Shown: positions 28,209 to 38,127, counted from the first letter of the stretch. The stretch: 64,000 bases of DNA from Moritella sp. F3 (GCF_015082335.1 NZ_BLRL01000005.1:1-64000), one strand, 5' to 3'. The notes: generated from the sequence alone by a model not told the origin. Translations and numbers: made by a program.

Positions 28209-30340
28209 TGAGTCAGCAAGATAAAACATTTTCACTTGAGATCCGTGAAGATAAAATTGGCGTTCTAACAATGGACGTACCCGGCGAAACGATGAACACT
28301 TTACGTGCAGAGTTCGCTGATGAAATTTCTGATTTGATGAAAGAGATTAAATCAAATTCTGATCTACAAGGTCTCGTTCTGATCAGTGGCAAGAAAGACA
28401 GCTTTGTTGCTGGTGCTGACGTGACGATGATTGATGCCTGTGAAACAGCTGCAGACGCAGAGAAGTTATCACTTGAAGGTCACCGCGTTATGGGTGAACT
28501 GGAAGCATTAAACATCCCTGTTGTTGCTGCTATCCACGGTCCTTGTTTAGGTGGTGGTTTAGAACTAGCACTAGCATGTCATATCCGTGTATGTACAGAA
28601 AGTACTAAAACAGTATTAGGCGTACCAGAAGTCATGTTAGGTCTATTACCTGGCAGTGGTGGTACGCAGCGTCTACCACGTCTAGTTGGTGTGGCTAAAT
28701 CACTTGATTTGATGCTTACTGGTAAACAAATTCGTGGTAAACAAGCGCTGAAAATGGGCCTTGTTGATGAAGTGGTACCAGAAACTGTATTACTTGAAGT
28801 TGCGGTTAAATTAGCGAAAAAAGGTAAGTTCAAACGTGAATTGAAACGTGATCTTACTGGTAAGCTATTAGAGACAAATAAATTTGGTCGTAACATCATG
28901 TTCGATCAAGCTGCAAAGCAAACATTCTCTAAAACGCGTGGTAACTACCCAGCGCCTGAAGCCATTCTAGAAGTGGTTAAAGTAGGCCAAGAAAAAGGTT
29001 TTGAAGCAGGTTTAAAACTTGAAGCAAAACGTTTTGCTGAATTAGCAATGACATCTGAATCTGCATGTCTACGTGGCATTTTCTTTGCGACGACAGAGAT
29101 GAAGAAAGAAGACGGCGTTGAAGGTGTTGCACCGAAGAAAGTGAAAAAAGCAATCGTACTTGGTGGTGGTTTAATGGGTGGCGGTATCGCTAACGTTACT
29201 GCAACTAAAGCGAAAGTACCTGTGCGTATTAAAGATATTGCACCACAAGGTCTGCTTAACGCACAAAAATACACGTATGACATTCTAAACAAGAAAGTTA
29301 AACGTCGCTTTATGTCTAAAGCTGATATGCAAAGTCAACTGGCTATGATCACTGGTACGACTGAGTACACAGGTGTGAAAAGTGCTGATATTGTGATTGA
29401 AGCGGTATTCGAAGATCTTAAATTGAAGCACCAAATGGTGGCTGATATTGAAGCTAACTGTAACGAAAATACTATTTTCGCATCAAACACGTCTTCTTTA
29501 CCTATCACGCAAATTGCATCTGAAGCGAAGCGTCCTGAAAACGTAATTGGTTTACATTACTTCAGCCCTGTGGACAAAATGCCACTTGCTGAAATTATTA
29601 CGCATGAAGGCACGTCTGACCAAACTATCTCTACAACCGTTGAATTTGCGCGTAAGCAAGGCAAAACGCCAATCGTTGTTAAAGATGGTGCTGGTTTCTA
29701 TGTAAACCGTATTCTTGCGCCTTACATGAACGAAGCTGCACGCATTATCTTAGAACAAGAGCCTATCGAAGCGGTTGATAAAGCCCTTGTTGATTTTGGT
29801 TTCCCTGTTGGTCCTGTAACGCTTCTTGATGAAGTTGGTATCGATGTTGGTGCTAAGATCGGTCCAATCTTAACGAAAGAGCTAGGTAGCCGTTTTGAAG
29901 CACCTGCTGCGTTCGATAAGCTACTGGCTGATGATCGTAAAGGTCGCAAGAACGAGAAAGGTTTCTACCTATACGGTAAGAAAGCCAAGAAGGGTAAAAA
30001 GCAAGTTGATGAATCAATCTACAAGCTATTTAACCTGAAACCTGAAGCGTCTATGGATCCTAAAGCACTTGCAGAACGTGCTGTATTATTAATGCTGAAC
30101 GAAGCTGCACGTTGTCTTGATGAAGGTATCTTACGTAGCGCACGTGATGGCGACATCGGTGCAATCTTCGGTATTGGTTTCCCGCCATTCCTAGGTGGTC
30201 CATTCCACTATATGGATTCAATCGGTATTGCTGCACTTGTTGACAAGCTAGAACGTCATCAAGATAAATACGGTGAGCGTTTCGCGCCGTGTGCAATGCT
30301 TACTGCAATGGCGAAAGAAGATAAAAAATTCTATAGCTAA
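28208..30340 (+). CDS. fadJ: Multifunctional fatty acid oxidation protein FadJ
   Basis: Alpha-subunit with enoyl-CoA hydratase and 3-hydroxyacyl-CoA dehydrogenase activity. The N-terminal crotonase domain (1-190) shows the oxyanion segments [11 protein letters not shown] and [15 protein letters not shown], and a catalytic glutamate in [18 protein letters not shown]. The NAD-binding loop [10 protein letters not shown] lies near residues 319-328. The dehydrogenase catalytic histidine is in [17 protein letters not shown], and a C-terminal helical domain follows. The frame is open upstream of ATG 28208, inside fadI, but that ATG fits the [15 protein letters not shown] family start. Length is 710 aa. 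Shares a transcript with fadI. Confidence 0.97.
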   Translation: MSQQDKTFSLEIREDKIGVLTMDVPGETMNTLRAEFADEISDLMKEIKSNSDLQGLVLISGKKDSFVAGADVTMIDACETAADAEKLSLEGHRVMGELEALNIPVVAAIHGPCLGGGLELALACHIRVCTESTKTVLGVPEVMLGLLPGSGGTQRLPRLVGVAKSLDLMLTGKQIRGKQALKMGLVDEVVPETVLLEVAVKLAKKGKFKRELKRDLTGKLLETNKFGRNIMFDQAAKQTFSKTRGNYPAPEAILEVVKVGQEKGFEAGLKLEAKRFAELAMTSESACLRGIFFATTEMKKEDGVEGVAPKKVKKAIVLGGGLMGGGIANVTATKAKVPVRIKDIAPQGLLNAQKYTYDILNKKVKRRFMSKADMQSQLAMITGTTEYTGVKSADIVIEAVFEDLKLKHQMVADIEANCNENTIFASNTSSLPITQIASEAKRPENVIGLHYFSPVDKMPLAEIITHEGTSDQTISTTVEFARKQGKTPIVVKDGAGFYVNRILAPYMNEAARIILEQEPIEAVDKALVDFGFPVGPVTLLDEVGIDVGAKIGPILTKELGSRFEAPAAFDKLLADDRKGRKNEKGFYLYGKKAKKGKKQVDESIYKLFNLKPEASMDPKALAERAVLLMLNEAARCLDEGILRSARDGDIGAIFGIGFPPFLGGPFHYMDSIGIAALVDKLERHQDKYGERFAPCAMLTAMAKEDKKFYS

Positions 30341-30368
30341 TCGCGTCATGCATTAAGTTATAAATTTG

Positions 30369-30406
30369 AAAGCGGCGTTAGATGTAAATCTAACGCCGCT
30401 TTTTTT
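30369..30406 (+). terminator. Terminator of fadIJ
   Basis: Perfect 14-bp stem AAAGCGGCGTTAGA / TCTAACGCCGCTTT, loop TGTAAA, followed by T-run. Confidence 0.95.
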
Positions 30407-30552
30407 GTCTATCACTTATTTTTCCTGAAAGGGTTTAGTGTAAACCGTTAAGTTGTTTATGCCCCTTTTTAGTCAATCTAATACCGAAGGGGAAGACCAT
30501 ACCATTCGTAAGCTGATAGAATAGACTCTTGGATTTAAACAGGTAGTAAAAA

Positions 30553-31434
30553 TTGAAAATTTTAGTTACAGGGTCGGCTGGTCGAGTAGGACGTGCCATT
30601 TATATAAAATTGATGAAGATTCACAAAGTCGTAGGAATAGATATAACGCCTTGCTCTACAGCAGACTATGTTGGAGACATTCGTGATATAGGCCTGTTAA
30701 CTGAAGCTGCTGAGGGGGTGGATGTTATTGTTCATACAGCTGCATTACATGCGCCGCATGTTGGCTTGGTATCCGACGTCGAATTCGAAGATATCAACAT
30801 AAAAGCAACGGAGCAACTAGCACTATTAGCAGTAAAAAAAGGGGTTAAACATTTTGTGTTTACGAGTACTACAGCTCTCTATGGTTTTTCTTCAATACCT
30901 GATGGTGTTGCAGGTTGGGTCAATGAAACTGTTACTCCTAGACCTAAAACGATTTATCACAAATCCAAGATAGAAGCAGAGAAAATTTTGGAAAACATCT
31001 CAAATTTGTTTAATTTACCTGTCACTGTACTGCAAATGTCTCGCTGCTTTCCTGAACCAGCAAATCTAATGGCTCTCTATCGTCTTACGCGTGGCATTGA
31101 TGCACGAGATGTAGCAAATGCTCATGCTTGTGCCATCGAAAAACGTCTTTCGGGGTTCAAACGTTACATCATTTCTGGAAAAACACCATTTAATAAGGCA
31201 TGTTGTGAGCAGCTTTATCTAAATTGTGATGATGTCGTAAAAGAGTATGCCCCGAAACTTGCGAAAGACTTCGCTGAGCGAACTTGGCATTTACCTAAAA
31301 GTATCGACCGAGTTTATGACTCAAGTTTGGCGCAAGTCGAATTAGGGTGGCAGCCGAAATATGGTTACGAGAGTGTATTAGATATGCTGGATAATGATTT
31401 CGCAGAAGTGCTTCCTGCAACTAATATTAGCTAA
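30553..31434 (+). CDS. NAD(P)-dependent epimerase/dehydratase family protein
   Basis: Extended short-chain dehydrogenase of the nucleotide-sugar epimerase type. The N-terminal Rossmann loop is GSAGRVGR (about residues 7-14), the central HTAALHAPH matches the family HxAA motif, and the catalytic pair Y-x3-K is in TIYHKSKIEAE. Substrate unknown; the length of 293 aa is short for a sugar epimerase. I place the start at TTG 30553 because it begins MKILVTG exactly at the fold, with AGGTAG about 10 bases upstream. Stands alone between fadIJ and the pseudopilin. GGCTTAG / CTAAGCC at 31454-31477 may end it. Confidence 0.85.
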   Translation: MKILVTGSAGRVGRAIYIKLMKIHKVVGIDITPCSTADYVGDIRDIGLLTEAAEGVDVIVHTAALHAPHVGLVSDVEFEDINIKATEQLALLAVKKGVKHFVFTSTTALYGFSSIPDGVAGWVNETVTPRPKTIYHKSKIEAEKILENISNLFNLPVTVLQMSRCFPEPANLMALYRLTRGIDARDVANAHACAIEKRLSGFKRYIISGKTPFNKACCEQLYLNCDDVVKEYAPKLAKDFAERTWHLPKSIDRVYDSSLAQVELGWQPKYGYESVLDMLDNDFAEVLPATNIS

Positions 31435-31453
31435 CAAAGTGCTCTCTATTTAT

Positions 31454-31477
31454 GGCTTAGTGTATTAACGCTAAGCC
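31454..31477 (+). terminator. Possible weak terminator hairpin
   Basis: GGCTTAG / CTAAGCC arms around a 10-base loop, between converging genes, without a T-run. Confidence 0.4.
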
Positions 31478-31513
31478 TGTGAATACCAAACTAGTTATCA
31501 ATAATCGAAATAA

Positions 31514-31963
31514 CTAACAGCTAATCGCTGTGGAGACTGGCTCACCATAAATACCGACAGCAATTTCAATACCTGAATTACTTGCACAATAACGAATGGT
31601 GTTACCTTTTGCGATGGTGCCATTAGCCCTAAATATGATTGTAGCGGTTCCAGGTGCAGTGAAAGACAATGTTGAACTACTGTCCGTTGTCACCTTTGTA
31701 TTATTGATAATCTCGGCAGCCGCAGTCATGCCTGCTGCTAAAGTGAGGGTGTTATTGGATGTAGTCATATACAACATGCGATTATGCGCCATAGCTGTAC
31801 TTTTAGCGTAATTGAGGGTGTTATTTATTAACCCCGTTGCATCGTCTATACGGCTTTGTTGTACCATGTTTTGGTAACTGGGTACGCCGATACCAACGAG
31901 TACCGCGAAGATAGAAATGGTGATCATTAATTCGATGAGGGTAAATCCGGTAGACCTTCTCAT
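31514..31963 (-). CDS. GspH/FimT-type pseudopilin
   Basis: Minor pilin or pseudopilin with a class III signal: MRRSTG, then F-T-L-I-E-L with the conserved Glu at +5 after the prepilin-peptidase site, and a hydrophobic helix MITISIFAVLVGIGVP. The C-terminal part (about residues 30-149) is beta-rich, with a SSTLSFTAPGTATIIFRANG strand region and two cysteines near the end (C127, C149) that could pair. Fits GspH/FimT (DUF/pfam GspH) of type IV pilus or type II secretion. It is an orphan: no other pilus gene is in the window. Confidence 0.85.
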   Translation of the reverse strand: MRRSTGFTLIELMITISIFAVLVGIGVPSYQNMVQQSRIDDATGLINNTLNYAKSTAMAHNRMLYMTTSNNTLTLAAGMTAAAEIINNTKVTTDSSSTLSFTAPGTATIIFRANGTIAKGNTIRYCASNSGIEIAVGIYGEPVSTAISC

Positions 31964-32075
31964 TCTTATACATCCTTGTTAAAGAAAACAATAGATTAAC
32001 ATGATAAGACGGGATGTATTGCTGAATTTAATACGATTTTAGGTTATTGGATCAATATCGGAGTGACAATTAAGA

Positions 32076-32116
32076 TCAAAAAAGGGACCACACTTGAGTA
32101 TCTAGTATGGTCCCTT
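32076..32116 (-). terminator. Terminator of the acyl-CoA reductase gene
   Basis: AAGGGACCA (32082-32090) pairs with TGGTCCCTT (32108-32116). On the minus strand the hairpin runs into TTTTTTG. Confidence 0.9.
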
Positions 32117-32150
32117 AATATTAGCTAATTAGTATATAATACCGATTAGA

Positions 32151-34148
32151 TTACCAATGCACACCGCGCATGATAGCTGCAAATGCAACTTGCTCGGTAC
32201 TTGCTTGTGTTGGTGCATCTTTATCTTCTAGCTTACCTTTCGCAGCGGCTGAATCATTAAACATACGGTAGCCCGTGTTCATGATGATTTCGCTTACTTT
32301 AGGGAACAGAGAGTAAAGTACTTCAGACATAATACCGACTTTAGTGGCGATACGTTTAGGCTTACGGATAATAGCTTCAACAATTAAATCGGCAGCTTCT
32401 GACGGTGCCAGTGTTGGTACATTGTCATATACTTTTGTTGGACCAATCATAGGCGTACGCACAAGCGGCATATTAATCGTCGTCATGTTTACGTTACGGT
32501 CAGAGAACTCTGATGCAGCACAACGTGTGAATGCATCAAGTGCAGCTTTTGATGCTACGTATGCAGAGAAGCGCGGCGAATTCGTTAACACACCAATTGA
32601 AGATATGTTGATAACGTGGCCTTTTTTATTATCTAGCATACTTGGTGAGAAGCCCATGATCAAACGAACCGCACCAAAGTAGTTTAGCTGCATCGTTCTT
32701 TCGTAATCGTGGAAGCGGTCAAATGATAAATCAATTGAACGACGGATTGAACGACCCGCATTGTTGATTAATATATCAACAAAGTTATGCTCTGCAAGTA
32801 CATTCTTTACTAACTCATCACATGATTCCATGTTGGAAATGTCACATGAATAGATATGTGCTTCGCCACCAAGTTCCTTGATTTGAGCTTGTGTTTCTTC
32901 TAGTTTCGTTACATCACGTGCTACAAGAATTAATTTCGCGCCTGTTGGTGCTAGTTTTAATGCTGTTGCTTCACCAATACCAGAACTTGCACCGGTAATG
33001 ACAATCGTTTTACCACTAACATTACCTTTCAGCGTCATGTCATTGATTAGGTCATCATTTAGGTTACGTTCCCAATAATCCCATACCGCTGGTGCATATG
33101 CATCTAAACGTGGCACTTTAATATTTGAGCCTTCTAATGCACGTGCTGTTTCACGGTCATCAAAGCTTGTTGGGTAGTTAAGGAAGTTCAATACATCTTT
33201 TGGAATGCCAAGGTCATTTAATACACCTTCAGTAAGTTGTTTTACTGCTGGTAAATGAGTAATAGCTTGACGTACCGACGCTGGTAAGAAGTTAGCAATA
33301 CGCGAATCAATACGGAATGCTGTTTTTGGTGCGTTACCCGCAGTAGCGAAGATATTTAGTACTTCACCAACCTTGAATGGTTTTGGATCAACAAGGTGGA
33401 AACAGTTGCTATGAACGTCTTCTTTATGACTGATGTAATCAATTGCATCTGCAACATAATCAACCGGTACGATATTAAGGCGGCGGCCTTCAACACCGAT
33501 CATAGGCATCCATGTTGGAATTGTTTCACGGATTTTTTTCAACAATTTGAAGAAGTAGTAAGGACCATCTACTTTGTCGATTTCACCCGTTTTAGAATGA
33601 CCAACAACCATACCAGGGCGGTAGATGCGGAAAGGAATAGAACATTCATCACGCACTACTTTTTCAGAGATATGTTTGGTGCGTAAATATGGGTTGTCCA
33701 TATTTTCAGCTTCTTCAAACATGTCTTCGTAAAAAGTACCGTTGAACAAACCTGCAGCTGCAATAGAGCTAACATGGTGGAAGCTTTTCGCTTTAATGTG
33801 AACAGATGCTTCAACTGCGTTACGTGTACCAACAACATTTGCTGTTTCTTGTGATTCAGCATCTGCTTTCATATCGTAGATTGCTGCAAGGTGGTAAACA
33901 TTGTCAATTTGGTCAGTATGTGTCGCCAACCATTGTTCATCAATACCTAAATTAGCTTTAGTGATATCACCTGTAACCATTTTGATACGACTTTTAACAC
34001 TCTTATGCACTCGATCCTGTAATGCATTGAATTTGTGTTCTGAGCCTGGGCGAGTTAATACATACACTTGCGCATCTTCTCTTTCTACTAAACGTTCAAT
34101 TAAGAAACGACCAATAAATCCTGTACCACCGGTAACTAAGTATTTCAT
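32151..34148 (-). CDS. Alcohol-forming fatty acyl-CoA reductase (two SDR domains)
   Basis: Fusion of two reductase domains. The N-terminal extended-SDR domain (about 1-370) has GGTGFIGR at residues 7-14, HVSSIAAAGLF, and Y-x3-K in YLRTKHISEK. The C-terminal classical SDR domain (about 375-600) has TGASSGIGEA, NNAGRSIRRSIDLSFDRF, and Y-x3-K in YVASKAAL. Both length (665 aa) and sequence closely recall the Marinobacter enzyme Maqu_2507 (about 661 aa), including FHHVSSIAAAGLF and the ending AFAAIMRG. That enzyme reduces acyl-CoA to fatty alcohol. The same reaction is expected, feeding wax ester or alcohol synthesis. The start has AAGGATAATGG upstream. Monocistronic. Confidence 0.9.
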   Translation of the reverse strand: MKYLVTGGTGFIGRFLIERLVEREDAQVYVLTRPGSEHKFNALQDRVHKSVKSRIKMVTGDITKANLGIDEQWLATHTDQIDNVYHLAAIYDMKADAESQETANVVGTRNAVEASVHIKAKSFHHVSSIAAAGLFNGTFYEDMFEEAENMDNPYLRTKHISEKVVRDECSIPFRIYRPGMVVGHSKTGEIDKVDGPYYFFKLLKKIRETIPTWMPMIGVEGRRLNIVPVDYVADAIDYISHKEDVHSNCFHLVDPKPFKVGEVLNIFATAGNAPKTAFRIDSRIANFLPASVRQAITHLPAVKQLTEGVLNDLGIPKDVLNFLNYPTSFDDRETARALEGSNIKVPRLDAYAPAVWDYWERNLNDDLINDMTLKGNVSGKTIVITGASSGIGEATALKLAPTGAKLILVARDVTKLEETQAQIKELGGEAHIYSCDISNMESCDELVKNVLAEHNFVDILINNAGRSIRRSIDLSFDRFHDYERTMQLNYFGAVRLIMGFSPSMLDNKKGHVINISSIGVLTNSPRFSAYVASKAALDAFTRCAASEFSDRNVNMTTINMPLVRTPMIGPTKVYDNVPTLAPSEAADLIVEAIIRKPKRIATKVGIMSEVLYSLFPKVSEIIMNTGYRMFNDSAAAKGKLEDKDAPTQASTEQVAFAAIMRGVHW

Positions 34149-34947
34149 TCCATTATCCTTAACTAAGCTATGTTTAATTTCTGTTAATTAAAATGATTGT
34201 GTATCACTTTTGTAGTAGTAATATCATTGAAATTAAAATGAATGTCAATGATGTGCCGTTAACGTAACTGGTAAAATGGCAAGTTTTACAACACACTGTC
34301 AGTGTAATGTGACGAGTTGTTGGTTTAATCTAATGATTAATTCTGTTAACAAATAATCAACGGCTAGTGTAAAAACTTGATTTTTTTAAATCATAATCAT
34401 GCTGATTTTTTACAAGTTTAAAGTGTACTTAATTACATTTTGTTAACAAGTATTGGCGCGTACAGTTAAAAGTAATACTTATTTTAGATTGCTAATTCAA
34501 AGTCTTATTTGTTTTCGTTTATTTTTGGGGTGTTACATTGATCGGTTTTTATTAGCACTTTAATATCAATGCCTTATGTGTATGTTTTATTGTGTTGGTG
34601 GCTCTCTGTTAATGCGATGACCATAAACATTCATACTTTTGTTTTAAACATTATAAAAAAAGGATATTTTCTAGCTATATTGATGCGCTGTTTAATGTGA
34701 TTAATGTCAAAAATAATTAATTTTAAATGACTTTGGAAGGAGGGGGTTATTAAGCCCTCAACCTATCTCATTAACTAAGAAATAGTGTGCTCTAGGACTT
34801 TAAGATTAGAATATTTGTTCCATAGTGAATTTGTATCACTAAAGTATTAAATGCTGAATTTAACTTTTTTACAATTTATAATTTTTAATTAGAATATTTG
34901 CTCGTGATAGCGGTATCAGTGAACTTTTCATTATGGTTTACAGGTGT
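34149..34947. other. Long gene-free gap between acyl-CoA reductase and nrdG
   Basis: About 800 very AT-rich bases with no credible reading frame. It should hold the promoter of the reductase gene on the minus strand. I see only a weak symmetric stretch AGGGGGTTATTAAGCCCT near 34740-34758. No FadR-like core was found. Confidence 0.5.
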
Positions 34948-35454
34948 TTATTTTTCGATGCTATATGTAAATTCGGCAATATTCTCATTTTGGAGAATAG
35001 TGATAATACGTTGATTGCTACTGCCTCTAAACTGAAGTGCTGGATCAGATAACGACTGCTCAAATTTACCATCAACTAGATAATCAACATATTGCACTAC
35101 CATTTTTTGTTCTGGTGTTAGTTGCTCTATAGTATAGCCAGTCCATAGCCATACGTTCTTTCCAACACATTCTTTTTTAACTCTTTTTACAAGTTTTAAT
35201 ATGTGTTCTAGATTACCTAGATAAAGAGGGTCTCCACCACTTAAGCTTAAGCCCTTACGGCGTATGCGTGGATCGTTCAAGTCATTAATTATTTTATCTT
35301 CCATCGCTTGAGTAAAGACGGAACCATTGCGAGGTGACCAGGTAGATTGGTTATAACAACCTTTACATTGATGCTCGCAACCACTGACAAATAGTGTGAC
35401 ACGCGTACCTGGACCATTGATCACATCAACTGGATAATATTGGGAATAATGCAT
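34948..35454 (-). CDS. nrdG: Anaerobic ribonucleotide reductase activating protein
   Basis: Radical SAM activase that makes the glycyl radical on NrdD. The 4Fe-4S cluster cysteines are C26, C30 and C33 in GCEHQCKGCYN (CxxxCxxC). The SAM-binding glycine-rich LSGGDPLY follows at about residues 72-79. Length 168 aa matches NrdG (about 154 aa in E. coli). It is 84 bases below nrdD and most likely co-transcribed. Confidence 0.96.
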   Translation of the reverse strand: MHYSQYYPVDVINGPGTRVTLFVSGCEHQCKGCYNQSTWSPRNGSVFTQAMEDKIINDLNDPRIRRKGLSLSGGDPLYLGNLEHILKLVKRVKKECVGKNVWLWTGYTIEQLTPEQKMVVQYVDYLVDGKFEQSLSDPALQFRGSSNQRIITILQNENIAEFTYSIEK

Positions 35455-35538
35455 AGCTACTCTTAAACGCTAGCCAATGAGGCATTGACTAGCTAGTTGA
35501 TTAAACTGAGGTCGGACGAGTTATTATTGTTTCCATCA

Positions 35539-37674
35539 TTATAAATGTTTAACGCGGCGTTTTACTTCTTCTTGTTTACCATCGTTAAAGGGACGTGCAT
35601 CGGGGCTACCTAGATAACCACATACTCGACGTGTTACAGATACCTTGGCAATGTCGTGGTTATCGCATTTAGGACAAGTAAAGCCTTTACTGGTACAGCT
35701 AAATTCACCGGTATAACCACATTCGTAACATTCATCGATAGGTGTATTGGTACCGTAGTAAGGCACACGTGAATAGCTATAGTCCCAGACATCTTCTAAC
35801 GCTTCGACGTTGTGCTGCATATTGGGGTATTCGCCATAACAGATAAAGCCGCCGCTACTAACAGGTGGGTAGGGCATTTCAAAATCAATTTTATCGTATG
35901 GATTCACTTGTTTTTCAACATCCAAATGGAAGCTGTTGGTGTAATAGCCTTTATCTGTGACGTCTTTGATATCACCAAACGTGGTCTTATCTAATTTAGC
36001 AAAGCGGCTACACAGGTTTTCACTCGGTGTGGCGTATAAGCTGTACGCATAACCGCTTTCTGCTGTCCATTGTTCAGTACTGGTTTTCATGTGGCTAAGC
36101 ATGGCAATGGCTTTTTGCTGCAAGGTTTCACTATCGTAAGGGTGAGTAGCATTACCAAATAGTGCATTAATCGCTTCGTGCAAGCCGATGTAGCCTAAAG
36201 AAATAGAGGCGCGACCATGCTTGAAAATATCTAATACGGCATCATCAGCATTTAGTCTAACGCCGCAAGCTCCTTCCATATAAAGGATAGGGGCAACACG
36301 TGCTTTGACTCCTTTAAGACGTGAAATACGGGTTTCGAGTGCTCGCTTACACAGGATTAAACGCTCATCTAATAATTGATAGAAGCGTGACTCATCCCCT
36401 TTTGCTTGAATGGCAATGCGCGGTAAATTAAGACTAACAACCCCTAAGTTATTACGGCCTTCATGAATTAATTTGCCTTGCTCTTCATAGGTGCCTAAGA
36501 AACTGCGGCAACCCATCGGGGTTTTAAACGAACCCGTTACTTTAACGACTTGATCATAGTTTAGGATGTCTGGGTACATGCGCTTAGTTGAGCATTCCAG
36601 TGCCAGTTGTTTGATATCGTAATTGGCATCTTCTGATTTATGGTTTAAACCATCTTTAATGGCAAACACCAGTTTTGGAAATACGGCTGTTTTATGGTTT
36701 CTGCCTAAGCCAGCAATACGATTTTTAAGAATTGACTGCTGAATTAAACGTGCTTCCCAGCTAGTACCTAAACCAAAACCGAAAGTTACAAAGGGTGTTT
36801 GACCGTTTGCGGTGTGTAAGGTGTTTACTTCATATTCTAGTGACTGGAATGCATCGAAGCATTCTTTTTCAGTGCGTGATCGTGCAAACTCTGCTTTATT
36901 TGGTATTGACCATTCTTCGGCTAGTTGGGTATTTTTATCAAAGCTCGCTGTCACGTAAGGTGCTAAGATCTCGTCAATGCGGTTGATCGTGGTACCACCG
37001 TAAATATGGCTGGCTACCTGTGCAATGATTTGTGCGGTAACAGCGGTTGCTGTAGTAATTGATTTTGGCGTTTCAATTTCAGCATTACCCATTTTAAATC
37101 CACGCGTCAGCATACCATCAAGATCGATCAGCATGCAGTTAAACATCGGGAAGAACGGGGCATAGTCAAGGTCGTGATAATGAATGTCGCCAGCTTCATG
37201 AGCATGAACAATATCGCGCGGTAAGATATGTTGCTTGGCATAATGCTTGGCAACAATACCAGCAAGTAGATCACGTTGAGTTGGGATCACTTTACTGTCT
37301 TTATTGGCATTTTCATTCAACAGTGATTCGTTACTTTGCTCAATAAGACCTTTAATTTCGTTAGTCAGGATGCTCTGTGTTTCACGGGCAATATCACGTT
37401 GATGACGGTATTCGATGTAAGCGCGAGCAATGAGTTTATTGCTTTCTTGCATCAGCACATCTTCAACGGTGTTTTGAATTGTGTGGATCTCAATAGCATG
37501 TTCGCTAGAGACGTCTTGTTGAATAAGGAGCTGGTGTACTTTATTTGCCATATTGGCCGCATAATCACGGTTTTCTTGTTGCACTGACTTAGCTGCAGCG
37601 TAAATAGCGTCTTGTATGCATTGAATGTTGAACGGCACACGACAACCATCTCGTTTGATGACAAATAGATCCAC
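35539..37674 (-). CDS. nrdD: Anaerobic ribonucleoside-triphosphate reductase
   Basis: Glycyl-radical enzyme that makes deoxynucleotides without oxygen. The N-terminal ATP cone starts MDLFVIKRDGCRVPFN. The zinc site is ECYECGYTGEF...CPKC near residues 645-670. The radical-bearing glycine is G686 in RRVCGYLGSPDARPFN near the C-terminus. 711 aa, like E. coli NrdD (712 aa). The start is GTG at 37674, with AAGGAG six bases upstream, so initiation is clear. Regulated by the FNR-like and NrdR-like sites in the upstream 150 bases. Confidence 0.97.
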   Translation of the reverse strand: MDLFVIKRDGCRVPFNIQCIQDAIYAAAKSVQQENRDYAANMANKVHQLLIQQDVSSEHAIEIHTIQNTVEDVLMQESNKLIARAYIEYRHQRDIARETQSILTNEIKGLIEQSNESLLNENANKDSKVIPTQRDLLAGIVAKHYAKQHILPRDIVHAHEAGDIHYHDLDYAPFFPMFNCMLIDLDGMLTRGFKMGNAEIETPKSITTATAVTAQIIAQVASHIYGGTTINRIDEILAPYVTASFDKNTQLAEEWSIPNKAEFARSRTEKECFDAFQSLEYEVNTLHTANGQTPFVTFGFGLGTSWEARLIQQSILKNRIAGLGRNHKTAVFPKLVFAIKDGLNHKSEDANYDIKQLALECSTKRMYPDILNYDQVVKVTGSFKTPMGCRSFLGTYEEQGKLIHEGRNNLGVVSLNLPRIAIQAKGDESRFYQLLDERLILCKRALETRISRLKGVKARVAPILYMEGACGVRLNADDAVLDIFKHGRASISLGYIGLHEAINALFGNATHPYDSETLQQKAIAMLSHMKTSTEQWTAESGYAYSLYATPSENLCSRFAKLDKTTFGDIKDVTDKGYYTNSFHLDVEKQVNPYDKIDFEMPYPPVSSGGFICYGEYPNMQHNVEALEDVWDYSYSRVPYYGTNTPIDECYECGYTGEFSCTSKGFTCPKCDNHDIAKVSVTRRVCGYLGSPDARPFNDGKQEEVKRRVKHL

Positions 37675-37711
37675 AAAATACTCCTTAAGGCAAAATTAAA
37701 ATCATAATGTG

Positions 37712-37727
37712 ACACTATATATAGGCA
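37712..37727. promoter_or_regulatory. NrdR-like box 1
   Basis: ACACTATATATAGGCA matches the NrdR consensus ACACWATATATWGTGT at 13 of 16 positions. It lies 38 bases before the nrdD start. Confidence 0.75.
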
Positions 37728-37742
37728 TTGAATTTGGCAGTG

Positions 37743-37758
37743 GCACAAGATGTTGTGT
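37743..37758. promoter_or_regulatory. NrdR-like box 2
   Basis: GCACAAGATGTTGTGT matches the same consensus at 13 of 16 positions and begins exactly 31 bases from box 1, the usual three-helical-turn spacing. It overlaps the likely -10 region (TAATAC on the minus strand, 37757-37762). Confidence 0.75.
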
Positions 37759-37786
37759 ATTAGGCTTGAAGTTTGTTTTTGGTGTA

Positions 37787-37800
37787 TTGATTTCGATCAA
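37787..37800. promoter_or_regulatory. FNR-like site of nrdD
   Basis: TTGATTTCGATCAA is a perfect TTGAT-N4-ATCAA box. Its centre is about 44 bases above the predicted transcription start, in the class II activation position. Confidence 0.8.
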
Positions 37801-37979
37801 GAATTATTACGCCTGGGTTAGGATTTATTCGGGATGTATTCTTGATCAAGAAATGGCATTATTTTTGTTGTAAGTTTATTTTTGAACGATATTTAAACGT
37901 AAAATGAGCAGTGTAATAGTTATTATGAATAAAGCTTTACAACTTCAAGAGGTTGCTCTAATATTCGCTCCATTGCTGC
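37801..37979. other. Rest of the nrdD to tRNA-Ser gap
   Basis: About 180 bases with a perfect 14-bp palindrome TTCTTGATCAAGAA at 37839-37852. It shares TTGAT/ATCAA arms with FNR sites but without the four-base spacer. The tRNA-Ser promoter is expected in the last 60 bases. Confidence 0.4.
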
Positions 37980-38070
37980 GGAGGGGTGGCAGAGTGGCCG
38001 AATGCACTGGTCTTGAAAACCAGCAGGGGTTAATAGCTCCTCGAGAGTTCAAATCTCTCCTCCTCCGCCA
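37980..38070 (+). tRNA. tRNA-Ser (anticodon UGA)
   Basis: 91-nt class II tRNA. Acceptor arms GGAGGGG / CTCCTCC (one G-T pair), discriminator G, encoded CCA end. Anticodon arm CTGGT-CTTGAAA-ACCAG gives anticodon TGA at 38014-38016. A long variable arm (GGGGTTAATAGCTCC region) and T-arm GAGAGTTCAAATCTCTC are present. Read by eye. Confidence 0.95.
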
Positions 38071-38082
38071 TCCATTCAAGAG

Positions 38083-38127
38083 AACGCTAATTGATTACTA
38101 TTTATAGTAACTGGTTAGCGTTTTTTT
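38083..38127 (+). terminator. Terminator of tRNA-Ser
   Basis: Outer arms AACGCTAA / TTAGCGTT and inner arms TTACTA / TAGTAA, then seven T's counting the last stem pairs. Confidence 0.9.
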
